NCBI GenBank assembly: GCA_964406735.1 | Contig: CAYOSU010000001.1 | Location: 245,253-309,252 of the forward strand | Direction: 5' to 3' | DNA: 64,000 bases | Source of the DNA: CAYOSU01 sp964406735 | GTDB lineage: Bacteria > Bacillota > Clostridia > Christensenellales > CAMQZB01 | Shown: in pieces, positions 24,790 through 32,416 of the stretch | Layout of the letters: each line of letters starts with the position of its first letter | Position numbering within the stretch: the first letter of the stretch is position 1 | Position numbers and translations under genes: made by a program | The notes under the pieces: model-generated | What the model was told of the DNA's origin: nothing | The model's input: only the letters and a program-made list of their open reading frames with translations | The model's database searches: none

Positions 24790-25767
24790 ATGCCAAAGGG
24801 AAAGAATCAAAAAGTCAAGCTCATAAAGATCCTCGAGATACTCAAAAACGAAAGCGACGAAGAGCATCCGATGTCAACCAACGCTCTCATAAAGAGGCTT
24901 AGAGACTATGACATCGAAGTAGAGAGAAAGACCCTTTACGACGATATCGAGTGCCTCAACGAGTGCGGCTATGAGATAATGACGGTCAAGACCAACGCCA
25001 ATTATTACTACATTGACGATAGGACATTCAGCGTTGCCGAGCTGAAAATACTTCTCGACGCAGTCAACGCTTCGCACTTCGTTACGGAGAAAAAGACGAG
25101 GGAACTTACCGAAAAGATAGCTGCACTCGGCGGCAATTATAGGGCGGAGATGTTAAAACGGCACGTCGTCTCGCTTGACACCAAGCACACCAACGAGAAG
25201 ATATACTACAACATCGACAGCCTCAACGACTGCATCGAAAGGGGAAAAAAGGCGAGGTTCAGGTACTTTCAATATAATTTAAGCGGCAAGCACGAGTATA
25301 AGCGTGAGGGAGAGGAATATCTCGTCTCTCCGATAAATCTCATCTGCTCGGAGGATAACTACTACCTCGTAGCGTACAGCGACAAATACGATAACGTTGC
25401 GCATTATAGGGTAGACCGTATTGACGGCGTAACGGCAAGCGATGAGGATGTTTCCGAAAAGTGCAAGAAGCGTGCGGCTCAGCCAAAGACTAACAAAAAA
25501 GTATTCTCGATGTTCAAGGGCGAGGACCACAAGGTAACCCTGCTTTGCGACCAGTCCTTGATCAACGTAGTCGTAGATAGATTCGGCGAGAACGCCATAA
25601 TGACCAAGTCTGACGACAGCAAATTCACGGTAAGCGCAAATATCCTCGTTGCCCCGACCTTTTACTCGTGGGTATTCACCTTCGGCGACAAGATGAAGAT
25701 ACTCTCTCCGCAAAAGGTCGTAGACGAAATGAAATCGCTCGTAGACTCCGTCAAGAACCTTTACTGA
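24790..25767 (+). CDS. WYL-domain transcriptional regulator
   Basis: A 325-residue protein with an N-terminal winged helix (about residues 1-75, ending TLYDDIECLNECGYEIMTV). The WYL ligand-sensing domain follows at about residues 150-225, where SPINLICSEDNYYLVAYSDKYDNVAHYRVDRI shows the family core. A C-terminal WCX-like extension ends at 325. WYL regulators respond to nucleotides or nucleic-acid signals and often control defence or repair genes, but none is adjacent here. The gene stands alone with its own promoter and two palindromes upstream. Confidence 0.88.
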   Translation: MPKGKNQKVKLIKILEILKNESDEEHPMSTNALIKRLRDYDIEVERKTLYDDIECLNECGYEIMTVKTNANYYYIDDRTFSVAELKILLDAVNASHFVTEKKTRELTEKIAALGGNYRAEMLKRHVVSLDTKHTNEKIYYNIDSLNDCIERGKKARFRYFQYNLSGKHEYKREGEEYLVSPINLICSEDNYYLVAYSDKYDNVAHYRVDRIDGVTASDEDVSEKCKKRAAQPKTNKKVFSMFKGEDHKVTLLCDQSLINVVVDRFGENAIMTKSDDSKFTVSANILVAPTFYSWVFTFGDKMKILSPQKVVDEMKSLVDSVKNLY

Positions 25768-25859
25768 AACTTAAAATGCGCATAATGCGACTTCTGACAG
25801 AATCGCATATAAAATTTAATTTGCTCTACGCCAAAGTATTTGCGGCAAACAAAAACCAC

Positions 25860-25887
25860 AGCCTGTTTTTCAAAGCAGGCTTTTTTA
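25860..25887 (+). terminator. Intrinsic terminator after the WYL gene
   Basis: AGCCTG / CAGGCT stem with further weak pairing inside, followed by six T residues. Confidence 0.8.
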
Positions 25888-25939
25888 TTGTCCTCAAATT
25901 GCTTTTTACCGTCTTTTTACCCGAAATATTCATCTCTTT

Positions 25940-26006
25940 CATAAATATTTATGCATAAAAATGAAAAAATATTCCAAAATACCCTCAAAATACTTGCATA
26001 ATTATG
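25940..26006. promoter_or_regulatory. ArgR-box-like palindromes upstream of the amino-acid transporter
   Basis: CATAAATATTTATG (25940-25953) is a perfect palindrome followed directly by CATAAAAATG. CATAATTATG (25997-26006) is a second perfect palindrome, located between the -35 and -10 boxes. These resemble AT-rich ArgR/AhrC boxes, but a regulator assignment is inference. Confidence 0.45.
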
Positions 26007-26022
26007 TAAGAACGTGTATAAT
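25994..26022 (+). promoter_or_regulatory. Promoter of the amino-acid ABC transporter
   Basis: TTGCAT (25994-25999), exact 17-base spacer, TATAAT (26017-26022). Confidence 0.8.
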
Positions 26023-26067
26023 CATACCATAATCCGCTTGGAACTAATTTTTGGAAAGGTGATATAT

Positions 26068-26817
26068 ATGAAAAAAATTATTGCAATGATATTGTGCGTC
26101 CTCTTGACGCTTTGCTTCTTTACCGCTTGCAGCGGCAACGACGAAGATACCTTGATCGTCTATCTCGAATCGGGCTTCCCTCCGTTTGAGTATCCCGACG
26201 GAGACAAGATAGTCGGCGTAGATGTTGACTTGGCGAACGCTATCGGCGAAAAGCTCGGCATGAAGGTGGTCATCAAAGACGTTTCGTTCGACTCCATCTG
26301 CGCAGGAATTTCAGAGGATAACGCATGCGGCATTTCCGGCATCACGATCAACGACGAGAGAAAGGAAAACGTAGACTTCACGTCTCCGTACTACTATTCT
26401 CAGCAGGCTATCATATATAAGAAAGGCACGTTGACCCCCGTAAACGGCGTTATCTCGACCGACGTCATGATAGGAAAGACCATTGGCGTTCAGACGGGAA
26501 CGACGGGCGACTTCCTCGTACAGGACGTTTGCGGCGAAGAGGGTGCAAAGGGCTATTACAACGCTCTTATCGCAACGCAGGACATCGGCTCGGGATGCGA
26601 CTTCGTAGTCATCGATAACGTCGTTGCAAAGAACATCGTAGCCAACAACGAGGGGCTTGAATGCGCAGACCTTGACGTAGAAGAAGAGCCCTTGGGAATT
26701 GCTGTCAAGAAAGGCAACACCGAGCTTTTGAATAAGATAGAAAAGGCTTTGCAAGAGATAATTGCAGAGGGCAAGCTCGAGGAGTTCATGGTCAAGCACT
26801 CCGCTAACGTTCAGTAA
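26068..26817 (+). CDS. Polar amino-acid ABC transporter substrate-binding lipoprotein
   Basis: A 249-residue family 3 solute-binding protein. It has a lipoprotein signal peptide (MKKIIAMILC... with lipobox FTAC) and begins the mature fold with YLESGFPPFEYPDGDKIVGVDVDLANAIGEKLG. Then come GISGITINDERKENVDFTSPYY and IGVQTGTTGDFLVQD, all standard for glutamine, cystine or arginine binders. The start at 26068 follows GAAAGGTGA; an ATG at 26014 lies in the promoter and is rejected. The exact amino acid is not determinable. Confidence 0.92.
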   Translation: MKKIIAMILCVLLTLCFFTACSGNDEDTLIVYLESGFPPFEYPDGDKIVGVDVDLANAIGEKLGMKVVIKDVSFDSICAGISEDNACGISGITINDERKENVDFTSPYYYSQQAIIYKKGTLTPVNGVISTDVMIGKTIGVQTGTTGDFLVQDVCGEEGAKGYYNALIATQDIGSGCDFVVIDNVVAKNIVANNEGLECADLDVEEEPLGIAVKKGNTELLNKIEKALQEIIAEGKLEEFMVKHSANVQ

Positions 26818-26849
26818 AATAACACTTCATTTTTAATACTTCCTAATAT

Positions 26850-26880
26850 GTGGAAAGGGCAAAAATAATGCTCTTTCCAC
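26850..26880 (+). ncRNA. Intercistronic stem-loop between binding protein and permease
   Basis: GTGGAAAGGGC pairs with GCTCTTTCCAC (one wobble) around a 9-base loop. No T-run follows. It is probably an RNA-processing or 3'-stabilising hairpin that lets the binding protein be made in excess over the membrane parts. Confidence 0.5.
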
Positions 26881-26919
26881 TTGGTATGTTAAAAAAGGAT
26901 ATAAAATAAAAGGAAAGAC

Positions 26920-27654
26920 ATGTCGATATTTATTTCAGAAACAATTTTGCAAACGGTATGGCAATGGCTTATGAAAGAGCTGATAATGCCATTTTACAAC
27001 GCATTTATCAACAAAGATTTTTATTTGATGTACCTCAAGGGCTTGGGCAGAACGCTCATAATAGCGGTTTTTGCGGTCGTCATCGGAATATTGATAGGCT
27101 TTGCGGTAGCGATAGTCAGAATAGCGCCGAAGAATAACTTTTTTATCAAGCTGCTCGACAAGATATGCACGCTTTACGTAACGGTAATACGAGGAACTCC
27201 CGTAGTCGTGCAGCTTCTTTTGATGTACTTCGTCTTCTTAGCGTCGATGAAGACCTTCCTTAACGGTATGCCGATAGCGATACTTACCTTTGGCATAAAC
27301 TCAGGCGCATACGTTGCCGAGATAATAAGGGGCGGTATAGCCGCCGTCGATAAAGGGCAGATGGAAGCAGGAAGATCACTCGGCTTAAACTGGTTGCAGA
27401 CGATGAACGGCGTAATACTCCCGCAGGGCTTGAAGTCGGTAATACCTTCCCTTTTCAACGAGTTTATCTCCCTTGTAAAGGAAACGTCTGTTGTCGGCTA
27501 CATAGCGATAATAGACCTTACCAAAGCGGCGCAGATGGTCATTTCGCAGACGATGGTGTCCTTCCCGCCGTATATAATCATTGCAGTTATGTACCTTATC
27601 GTCGTACTTTGCTTGCAGCAGGTACAAAAGCTTCTTGAAAGGAGGTTCGCATGA
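26920..27654 (+). CDS. Amino-acid ABC transporter permease
   Basis: A 244-residue HisM/GlnP-type permease with about five membrane helices. Hallmarks are GRTLIIAVFAVVIGILIGFAVAIVR and TVIRGTPVVVQLLLMYFVF. The EAA-loop region is EAGRSLGLNWLQTMNGVILPQGLK, where the ATPase docks. An N-terminal hydrophobic helix precedes the core. It overlaps the ATPase gene by 4 bases. Confidence 0.93.
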   Translation: MSIFISETILQTVWQWLMKELIMPFYNAFINKDFYLMYLKGLGRTLIIAVFAVVIGILIGFAVAIVRIAPKNNFFIKLLDKICTLYVTVIRGTPVVVQLLLMYFVFLASMKTFLNGMPIAILTFGINSGAYVAEIIRGGIAAVDKGQMEAGRSLGLNWLQTMNGVILPQGLKSVIPSLFNEFISLVKETSVVGYIAIIDLTKAAQMVISQTMVSFPPYIIIAVMYLIVVLCLQQVQKLLERRFA

Positions 27655-28382
27655 GTATCATCAGCGTAAACAACTTAACGAAAAACTTTGACGGGCTTGA
27701 CGTTTTGAACGGCATCTCGTGCGACATAGAAAAGGGCGAAAAGGTAGTTATAATAGGCTCTTCGGGAAGCGGAAAATCCACCTTTTTGAGGTGCTTGAAT
27801 ATGCTTGAAATGCCAACGTCGGGAAGTATTTATCTTGACGGCGAGATGCTCGACGCAAACTCAAAGAAGATAAACGAGCACCGTCAGAAGATGGGTATGG
27901 TGTTCCAGAGCTTCAATCTGTTCCCCAATATGACGGTACTTCAGAACGTGATATACGCTCCCGTCAAATTAAAAAAGATGACCAAGGAGCAGGCAACGCA
28001 AAAGGCAGAGGAGCTTTTGAAGAGGATAAACCTACTCGATAAAAAGAACGAGTATCCTCAAAGCCTTTCGGGCGGACAGAAGCAAAGAATAGCGATAATC
28101 CGTGCACTTTGTATGGAGCCCGAGATAATGCTGTTCGACGAGCCGACGAGTGCGCTCGACCCCGAAATGGTCGGCGAGGTATTAGACTTAGTCAAGGAGC
28201 TTGCAAAGCAGGGAATGACAATGGTCGTTGTAACGCACGAGATGAGCTTTGCCAAAGACGTAGCGACGAGAGTTCTTTTCATGGACGGTGGCGTCATAGC
28301 GGAAGAGGGCACGCCCGAAGAGATATTCGGAGATCCCAAAACCGAAAGACTTAAAAGCTTTCTCAAAAACATAAGAAATTAA
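27651..28382 (+). CDS. Amino-acid ABC transporter ATP-binding protein
   Basis: A 243-residue GlnQ-type ATPase. Walker A is IGSSGSGKSTFLR, the Q-loop region is GMVFQSFNLFPN, the signature is LSGGQKQRIAI and Walker B is IMLFDEPTSALDP, followed by VVVTHEMSFAKDVA. It completes a binding protein-permease-ATPase importer for polar amino acids. The terminator at 28391 closes the operon. Confidence 0.95.
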   Translation: MSIISVNNLTKNFDGLDVLNGISCDIEKGEKVVIIGSSGSGKSTFLRCLNMLEMPTSGSIYLDGEMLDANSKKINEHRQKMGMVFQSFNLFPNMTVLQNVIYAPVKLKKMTKEQATQKAEELLKRINLLDKKNEYPQSLSGGQKQRIAIIRALCMEPEIMLFDEPTSALDPEMVGEVLDLVKELAKQGMTMVVVTHEMSFAKDVATRVLFMDGGVIAEEGTPEEIFGDPKTERLKSFLKNIRN

Positions 28383-28390
28383 ATTTTAGG

Positions 28391-28421
28391 GACCGTAAAG
28401 CGTTGGCTTTGCGGTCTTTTG
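28391..28421 (+). terminator. Intrinsic terminator after the amino-acid transporter
   Basis: GACCGTAAAGC / GCTTTGCGGTC, an 11-bp stem with one T-T mismatch and a GTTG loop, followed by TTTT. Confidence 0.8.
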
Positions 28422-28479
28422 TCATTATGAGCCTTCATCTTGAATAAACTTTATCAGCAAGTATTACGATGGAGGGTAT

Positions 28480-29370
28480 ATGGAAGAGCTCGTCTGTATG
28501 ATAGGAGGGGAAAGAAAGGCGGTCGCAAGGCTGAAAAGAAAGGGAGATCGTGCGGAAATAACAGTCAAAATCATAAAAAGCTGTCCTGACGACAAAATAG
28601 CCGTGAGAATAGGGAACGGCAACGCCGTAACGTTACAAAACCCAAACGGCGAAAAGGTCCACGAATTTGCGCCCTTTGCGCTTTTTATAGGAAAGTGCGG
28701 CGACTGCTCCGGCGGCTCGAGCAAGGGCTATAACGGCGATATGAGCGATCCGTTCCAAGAAGTCGAAGAAGATAAGAACGCCGCTCAAAACGAAGAAGAT
28801 AGCCTTGAAACGCCCATGGCCGAGCCTGATGAAAAGATATTCGAAGAACCGGATACGCCGCAAGAAGAAACAACTCCTAAAGAGCAAACGCAAGATGCGG
28901 TAGACGCCAAAACCGACGAACCGATAGGCTTTGAGGGCGAGGTCGCAAGCGTAAATTATTACGAGAGGGAGCTTGAAAAAGCCGATACCGCACGGGACGT
29001 TCTCGACGTATTGAGGGGAACGGAGAATGGCGATGAGAGAGCCGACAAGCCGTATTATCAGAGCATCAAGCCAAAGCTCGAGGAGCTGTTTGAAAGCTAC
29101 CCTGCCGACGAGTATTTGAATTCCGTTATTCCCTCGTCAAGGTGGGTGAAGATAGACTACGACGGCGAGGGTAAGAGCTACTCCGTCGGCGTTCTCACGG
29201 ACGGCGAAGAGGCGGTATATATCGGCTACGGCATAAGGGCTCACTTTTCAAAGCCGCTTCCATCGTCGATAAAGTCCGCCGCTCAATGGGTACCGCTCGA
29301 CTTTGCCTATCCCAAGGGCGAGGGATACTTTATGATATACCAGAACGCCCTCGATGGCAGCAATGTCTAA
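28480..29370 (+). CDS. Uncharacterised two-domain protein with acidic linker
   Basis: A 296-residue soluble protein with no recognised family name. An N-terminal beta-rich region (residues 1-80, with the Cys pair KCGDC) is followed by an acidic Glu/Asp/Pro/Gln-rich linker (about 88-145) and a C-terminal domain (about 175-296). The C-terminal block RWVKIDYDGEGKSYSVGVL, then YIGYGIRAHF and WVPLDFAYPKGEGYFMIYQ, recalls a conserved hypothetical domain I have seen in Clostridia. The 3' end overlaps the next gene, so they are a pair. Confidence 0.7.
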   Translation: MEELVCMIGGERKAVARLKRKGDRAEITVKIIKSCPDDKIAVRIGNGNAVTLQNPNGEKVHEFAPFALFIGKCGDCSGGSSKGYNGDMSDPFQEVEEDKNAAQNEEDSLETPMAEPDEKIFEEPDTPQEETTPKEQTQDAVDAKTDEPIGFEGEVASVNYYERELEKADTARDVLDVLRGTENGDERADKPYYQSIKPKLEELFESYPADEYLNSVIPSSRWVKIDYDGEGKSYSVGVLTDGEEAVYIGYGIRAHFSKPLPSSIKSAAQWVPLDFAYPKGEGYFMIYQNALDGSNV

Positions 29371-29896
29371 GTCAAAACGGCTCGTTGCGATAGCGTTAGC
29401 CGCAATAGCAACAATATTTTTAATAGCGTATGTTGCGGCAAAAAGCCAAAGCGGAACAGAGTATTATTTCCTTGCGTTGTCCCCAACGACCTCTTCCGAA
29501 AAAGCCGAAAAGCAGGCAATATCTGCAAGGCTAAGAGGAGGAGCAGGCTATATCTACGAAACGGGCGGCAAAAGTTACGTAATCCTGATGGGCTATGCGG
29601 AAAAAGATAACGCAACAAAGGTGAGCGAAACGATCCTTGAGAAAAGCACCGTCCTTGCACTTAAAATAAATTGCGACAGGCTGGACTTAGCGGAAAAGCT
29701 GTACGACGGTATGATAGCCCTTGAAAAAGAGGGCAGGTGTAAATATGCACGGGAGTGCATATTATACGTCGCAAAAGGCCTTGCAAAAAGCGATAGCGGC
29801 CTATATAACCTTGCGATGAAGACGTACTCCTATTCGCTAAGCGACCTGCATTTTGGTATGAAATATCTCTATATCGCCCTTCTTTTGGCAAAATAA
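29363..29896 (+). CDS. Membrane-anchored protein of unknown function (SPOR-like region)
   Basis: About 177 residues from the ATG at 29363 (an in-frame ATG at 29354 gives 180). One N-terminal membrane anchor is followed by an extracytoplasmic domain. EYYFLALSPTTSSEKAEKQAISARLRGGAGYIYETGGKSYVILMGYAEKDNATKV has the spacing of a degenerate SPOR-like peptidoglycan-binding repeat, a tentative call. The rest is helical. It overlaps the preceding uncharacterised gene and is followed by a terminator. Confidence 0.65.
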   Translation: MSKSKRLVAIALAAIATIFLIAYVAAKSQSGTEYYFLALSPTTSSEKAEKQAISARLRGGAGYIYETGGKSYVILMGYAEKDNATKVSETILEKSTVLALKINCDRLDLAEKLYDGMIALEKEGRCKYARECILYVAKGLAKSDSGLYNLAMKTYSYSLSDLHFGMKYLYIALLLAK

Positions 29897-29903
29897 ATGA
29901 GAA

Positions 29904-29928
29904 TAGCTCTTGAAAGAGGGCTTTTTTT
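29904..29928 (+). terminator. Intrinsic terminator after the membrane-anchored protein
   Basis: GCTCTT / GAGGGC stem (one wobble) with a GAAA loop followed by seven T residues. Confidence 0.8.
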
Positions 29929-29995
29929 ATGTTAAAATACAGTGTATAGGCGTGGTAAACGCCAAATCTTCAAAAGCATTTTTAAGAGGTGTTTT

Positions 29996-30346
29996 ATGAA
30001 TATAAGAGAGATGATCGATATTTTGGGCGGAAGGCTCGTTTGCGGCGAGGACAAGCTCGACACGGAATTAAAGTCCGCTTGCGGCTCCGATATGATGAGC
30101 GACGTTTTAGCGTTCGTCAAGGATCAGTCCGTGCTTTTGACGGGACTTGTCAATCCGCAGGTCATCAGGACTGCGGTCATGATGGATATGAAATGCGTCG
30201 TATTCGTCCGTGGCAAAGTGCCCGATACGAGCGTTATCACGGTAGCCAAGAACAACGGCATAGTGGTCGTATGCTCCGATCTGAGGCTATACGAGGCGTG
30301 CGGTCGCCTATATTCAAAGGGCTTGGGAGTAACGTCAGATGTATGA
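29996..30346 (+). CDS. DRTGG-domain protein
   Basis: A 116-residue protein consisting of one DRTGG-type domain: MIDILGGRLVCGEDKLDTELKSACGSDMMSDVLAFVKDQSVLLTGLVNPQVIRTA. DRTGG and CBS-like domains bind small ligands in other proteins. The gene begins a cluster that leads into the hydrogenase operon. The start at 29996 has AAGAGGTG upstream; an upstream in-frame ATG at 29942 is in the promoter region. It overlaps the next gene by 8 bases. In Clostridia such genes accompany sensory [FeFe] hydrogenases. Confidence 0.8.
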   Translation: MNIREMIDILGGRLVCGEDKLDTELKSACGSDMMSDVLAFVKDQSVLLTGLVNPQVIRTAVMMDMKCVVFVRGKVPDTSVITVAKNNGIVVVCSDLRLYEACGRLYSKGLGVTSDV

Positions 30347-30767
30347 ACCGATAAGGCTTGAATACGTAGTTGACGGCGACGATTTCTCCTCTGCGGGCAT
30401 TGCGAGCGAGCAGGTCAAGACCCACCTAAAGAAGCTCGGTATACCCAGCGAGACGATACGCCGCGTTGCCATCTCGATGTACGAGGCGGAGATAAACCTC
30501 GTAATACACGGTGGCGGCGGAGAGGCGTTTGTAGAGATATATCCCGACAAGATAGTAATGAAGCTCGTCGATCACGGCAAGGGCATCGAGGATATCGAGC
30601 TTGCCATGCAGGAGGGCTATACGACTGCGCCAGATAATATCAGAGCGTTGGGCTTTGGCGCAGGAATGGGACTTCCGAACATGAAGAAGTACTCCGACGA
30701 GATAGACGTACAGTCAAAGGTAAACGCGGGTACTACCGTTACGATGACGATATACATTAAGGACTAA
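30339..30767 (+). CDS. RsbW-like GHKL ATPase (anti-sigma-factor type)
   Basis: A 142-residue GHKL ATPase-fold protein. The N-box is ISMYEAEINLVIHGGGG with the catalytic Glu and Asn. The G1/G2 region is LVDHGKGIEDIELAMQEGYTT and GFGAGMGLPNMKKYSDEIDVQSKVNAGTTVTM. This resembles the serine-kinase anti-sigma factors RsbW/SpoIIAB. It has no sensor or receiver domain. Its place between a DRTGG protein and a putative sensory hydrogenase suggests a partner-switching output, which is inference. Confidence 0.82.
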   Translation: MYEPIRLEYVVDGDDFSSAGIASEQVKTHLKKLGIPSETIRRVAISMYEAEINLVIHGGGGEAFVEIYPDKIVMKLVDHGKGIEDIELAMQEGYTTAPDNIRALGFGAGMGLPNMKKYSDEIDVQSKVNAGTTVTMTIYIKD

Positions 30768-30775
30768 GGCCTTTC

Positions 30776-30794
30776 AAAAGCGTAAACGCTTTTT
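30776..30794 (+). other. Small hairpin with T-run inside the operon
   Basis: AAAAGCG / CGCTTTT with a TAAA loop ending in TTTTT, between the ATPase gene and the sensory hydrogenase gene. It could act as a weak attenuator. Confidence 0.35.
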
Positions 30795-30824
30795 CGAGGG
30801 GACTTTGTGCCTTAAAGGGGAAAC

Positions 30825-32090
30825 ATGGAAGATTTCAAAGGAATGACTATAGAGGAGATAAAGAGAAACTCCTCGGTCAAGCTTGACAAAGAAAAATGCA
30901 AGGGATGTGTAACATGCATGAAGCGTTGCCCGACCGAAGCCATAAGGATAAGGGACGGCAAGGCTCATATCCTGTACGATAAATGTATAGCGTGCGGCGA
31001 GTGTGTAAGGGTGTGCAAAAACAGAGCAAAGCGTCCCGTCTTTGATAGCTTTGACAAGATATTTGATTATAAATATAAGATAGCAATGCCTGCCCCCTCT
31101 CTTTACGGGCAGTTCAACAACCTGTACGACGTCAACATCGTGCTTACTGCGCTCAAAAAGCTTGGATTCGACGACGTTGCTGAGGTATCGGGCGGTGCAG
31201 AGCTTGTGAGCGAGAAAACGAGAAAGCTGTTGAAAAACGGACAGCTTAAAAAGCCTGCCATTTCTTCGGCATGCCCTGCGATAGTAGAGCTTATAGAGAT
31301 GAGATTTCACTCGCTTTCCGACAATTTAGTTCCAATTCTTGCTCCCGTTGACGTAACGGCGAAGATGGCAAGGAAAAAGGCAATGGAGAAAACGGGCTTG
31401 AAGTCTGAGGATATCGGCGTATTTTTCATATCGCCCTGCCCTGCAAAGGTGTTTGCGGTAAGAAATAAGCTCGGCGTAAAGGAGAGACTTATCGACGGCG
31501 TTTTGGCAATATCAGACCTATACATGCGCCTTCTTCCCGTAATGAAAGGCTTGGATGAGATAGAGGAGCTTTCGACGAGCGGCATCGTAGGAATCGGCTG
31601 GGCGACGACGGGCGGCGAGGCTGCAGGATCGCTCCACGAAAAATACTTGGCGGCGGATAATATGGAAAACTGCATAAGCGTTTTAAGGGAGCTTGAAGAC
31701 GGCAAGATGGCGGACGTAGATTTCATCGAGCTCAACGCATGCCCCGGCGGATGCGTAGGAGGCGTCCTCAATATGGAAAATCCCTTCGTCGCAAAGGCAA
31801 GGATGCAGTCGCTCAGGAAGTATCTCCCCGTTCAGAAATCGAGAATGGTGGACGGTGCGCTTTCGGACGAAGAGATGATGTGGGAGGAGATACCCACGCC
31901 CATACAGTCGATGCGGATATCTTCAGACAGAATGGAGGCAATGCGCATATTCTCCGAAACGGAAAATATTTTGCGATCGCTCCCCGGTCTTGACTGCGGC
32001 AACTGCGGTGCGCCCTCATGCAGAGCGTTTGCCGAGGACGTAGTAGTCAAAAACTTCTCGATAGACATGTGCGACAAGAAAAAGACATGA
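30825..32090 (+). CDS. Putative sensory [FeFe] hydrogenase (HydS-like)
   Basis: A 421-residue protein. Residues 25-35 and 54-64 hold two CxxCxxCxxxC [4Fe-4S] motifs. The hydrogenase large domain spans about 85-345. All four H-cluster-type cysteines are visible: Cys150 (SSACPAI), Cys205 (SPCPAKV), Cys306 and Cys310 (NACPGGC). At the proton-relay position catalytic enzymes have Cys before Cys150; here it is Ala149. The Met residues usually near the second and third motifs are Ser and Asn. A C-terminal Fes-type [4Fe-4S] domain uses Cys391, Cys394, Cys399 and Cys416. These changes match sensory [FeFe] hydrogenases. There is no PAS domain. It overlaps the next gene by 3 bases. Confidence 0.85.
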   Translation: MEDFKGMTIEEIKRNSSVKLDKEKCKGCVTCMKRCPTEAIRIRDGKAHILYDKCIACGECVRVCKNRAKRPVFDSFDKIFDYKYKIAMPAPSLYGQFNNLYDVNIVLTALKKLGFDDVAEVSGGAELVSEKTRKLLKNGQLKKPAISSACPAIVELIEMRFHSLSDNLVPILAPVDVTAKMARKKAMEKTGLKSEDIGVFFISPCPAKVFAVRNKLGVKERLIDGVLAISDLYMRLLPVMKGLDEIEELSTSGIVGIGWATTGGEAAGSLHEKYLAADNMENCISVLRELEDGKMADVDFIELNACPGGCVGGVLNMENPFVAKARMQSLRKYLPVQKSRMVDGALSDEEMMWEEIPTPIQSMRISSDRMEAMRIFSETENILRSLPGLDCGNCGAPSCRAFAEDVVVKNFSIDMCDKKKT

Positions 32091-32416
32091 AAGTACAGGA
32101 AATAATAGAAAAACTTAATTTGATGGCAGAAAATATAGCCGACGGCGAAAGGGAGATAAAAAGCTGCTATTGCGGAGACTTTTTGAGCTTCTCGATAAGC
32201 CGTCAGGGCGATAGCTGCATATGGCTCACCGTCATGAACAACGTCAACGTAGCAGGCGTTGCAACGCTTACCGATTGCGCCTTGATAGTGCTTTGCGAGG
32301 GAACTCATCCTGATGAAGCGTTAAAGGCAAGAGCGCAGACGTCGGGCATAAATATAGCGAGAACGGATATGTCGGTATACGATGCCGCCGTTGCGTTCTA
32401 TTTGGCAACCAAGTGA
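32087..32416 (+). CDS. Second DRTGG-like domain protein
   Basis: A 109-residue protein similar in length and outline to the first DRTGG protein: KVQEIIEKLNLMAENIADGEREIKSCYCGDFLSFSISRQGDSCIWLTVMNNVNVAGVATL. The start at 32087 overlaps the upstream stop (ATGA). The stop overlaps the GTG start of the PHP gene (GTGA), so the three are coupled. It probably binds a small ligand or partner in the redox-sensing module; no direct evidence for the ligand. Confidence 0.75.
   Translation: MKVQEIIEKLNLMAENIADGEREIKSCYCGDFLSFSISRQGDSCIWLTVMNNVNVAGVATLTDCALIVLCEGTHPDEALKARAQTSGINIARTDMSVYDAAVAFYLATK

Noticed and set aside
24603..24902. Plus-strand 99-codon frame before the WYL gene
   Set aside because: Covers the WYL promoter and palindromes and is out of frame with the real gene.
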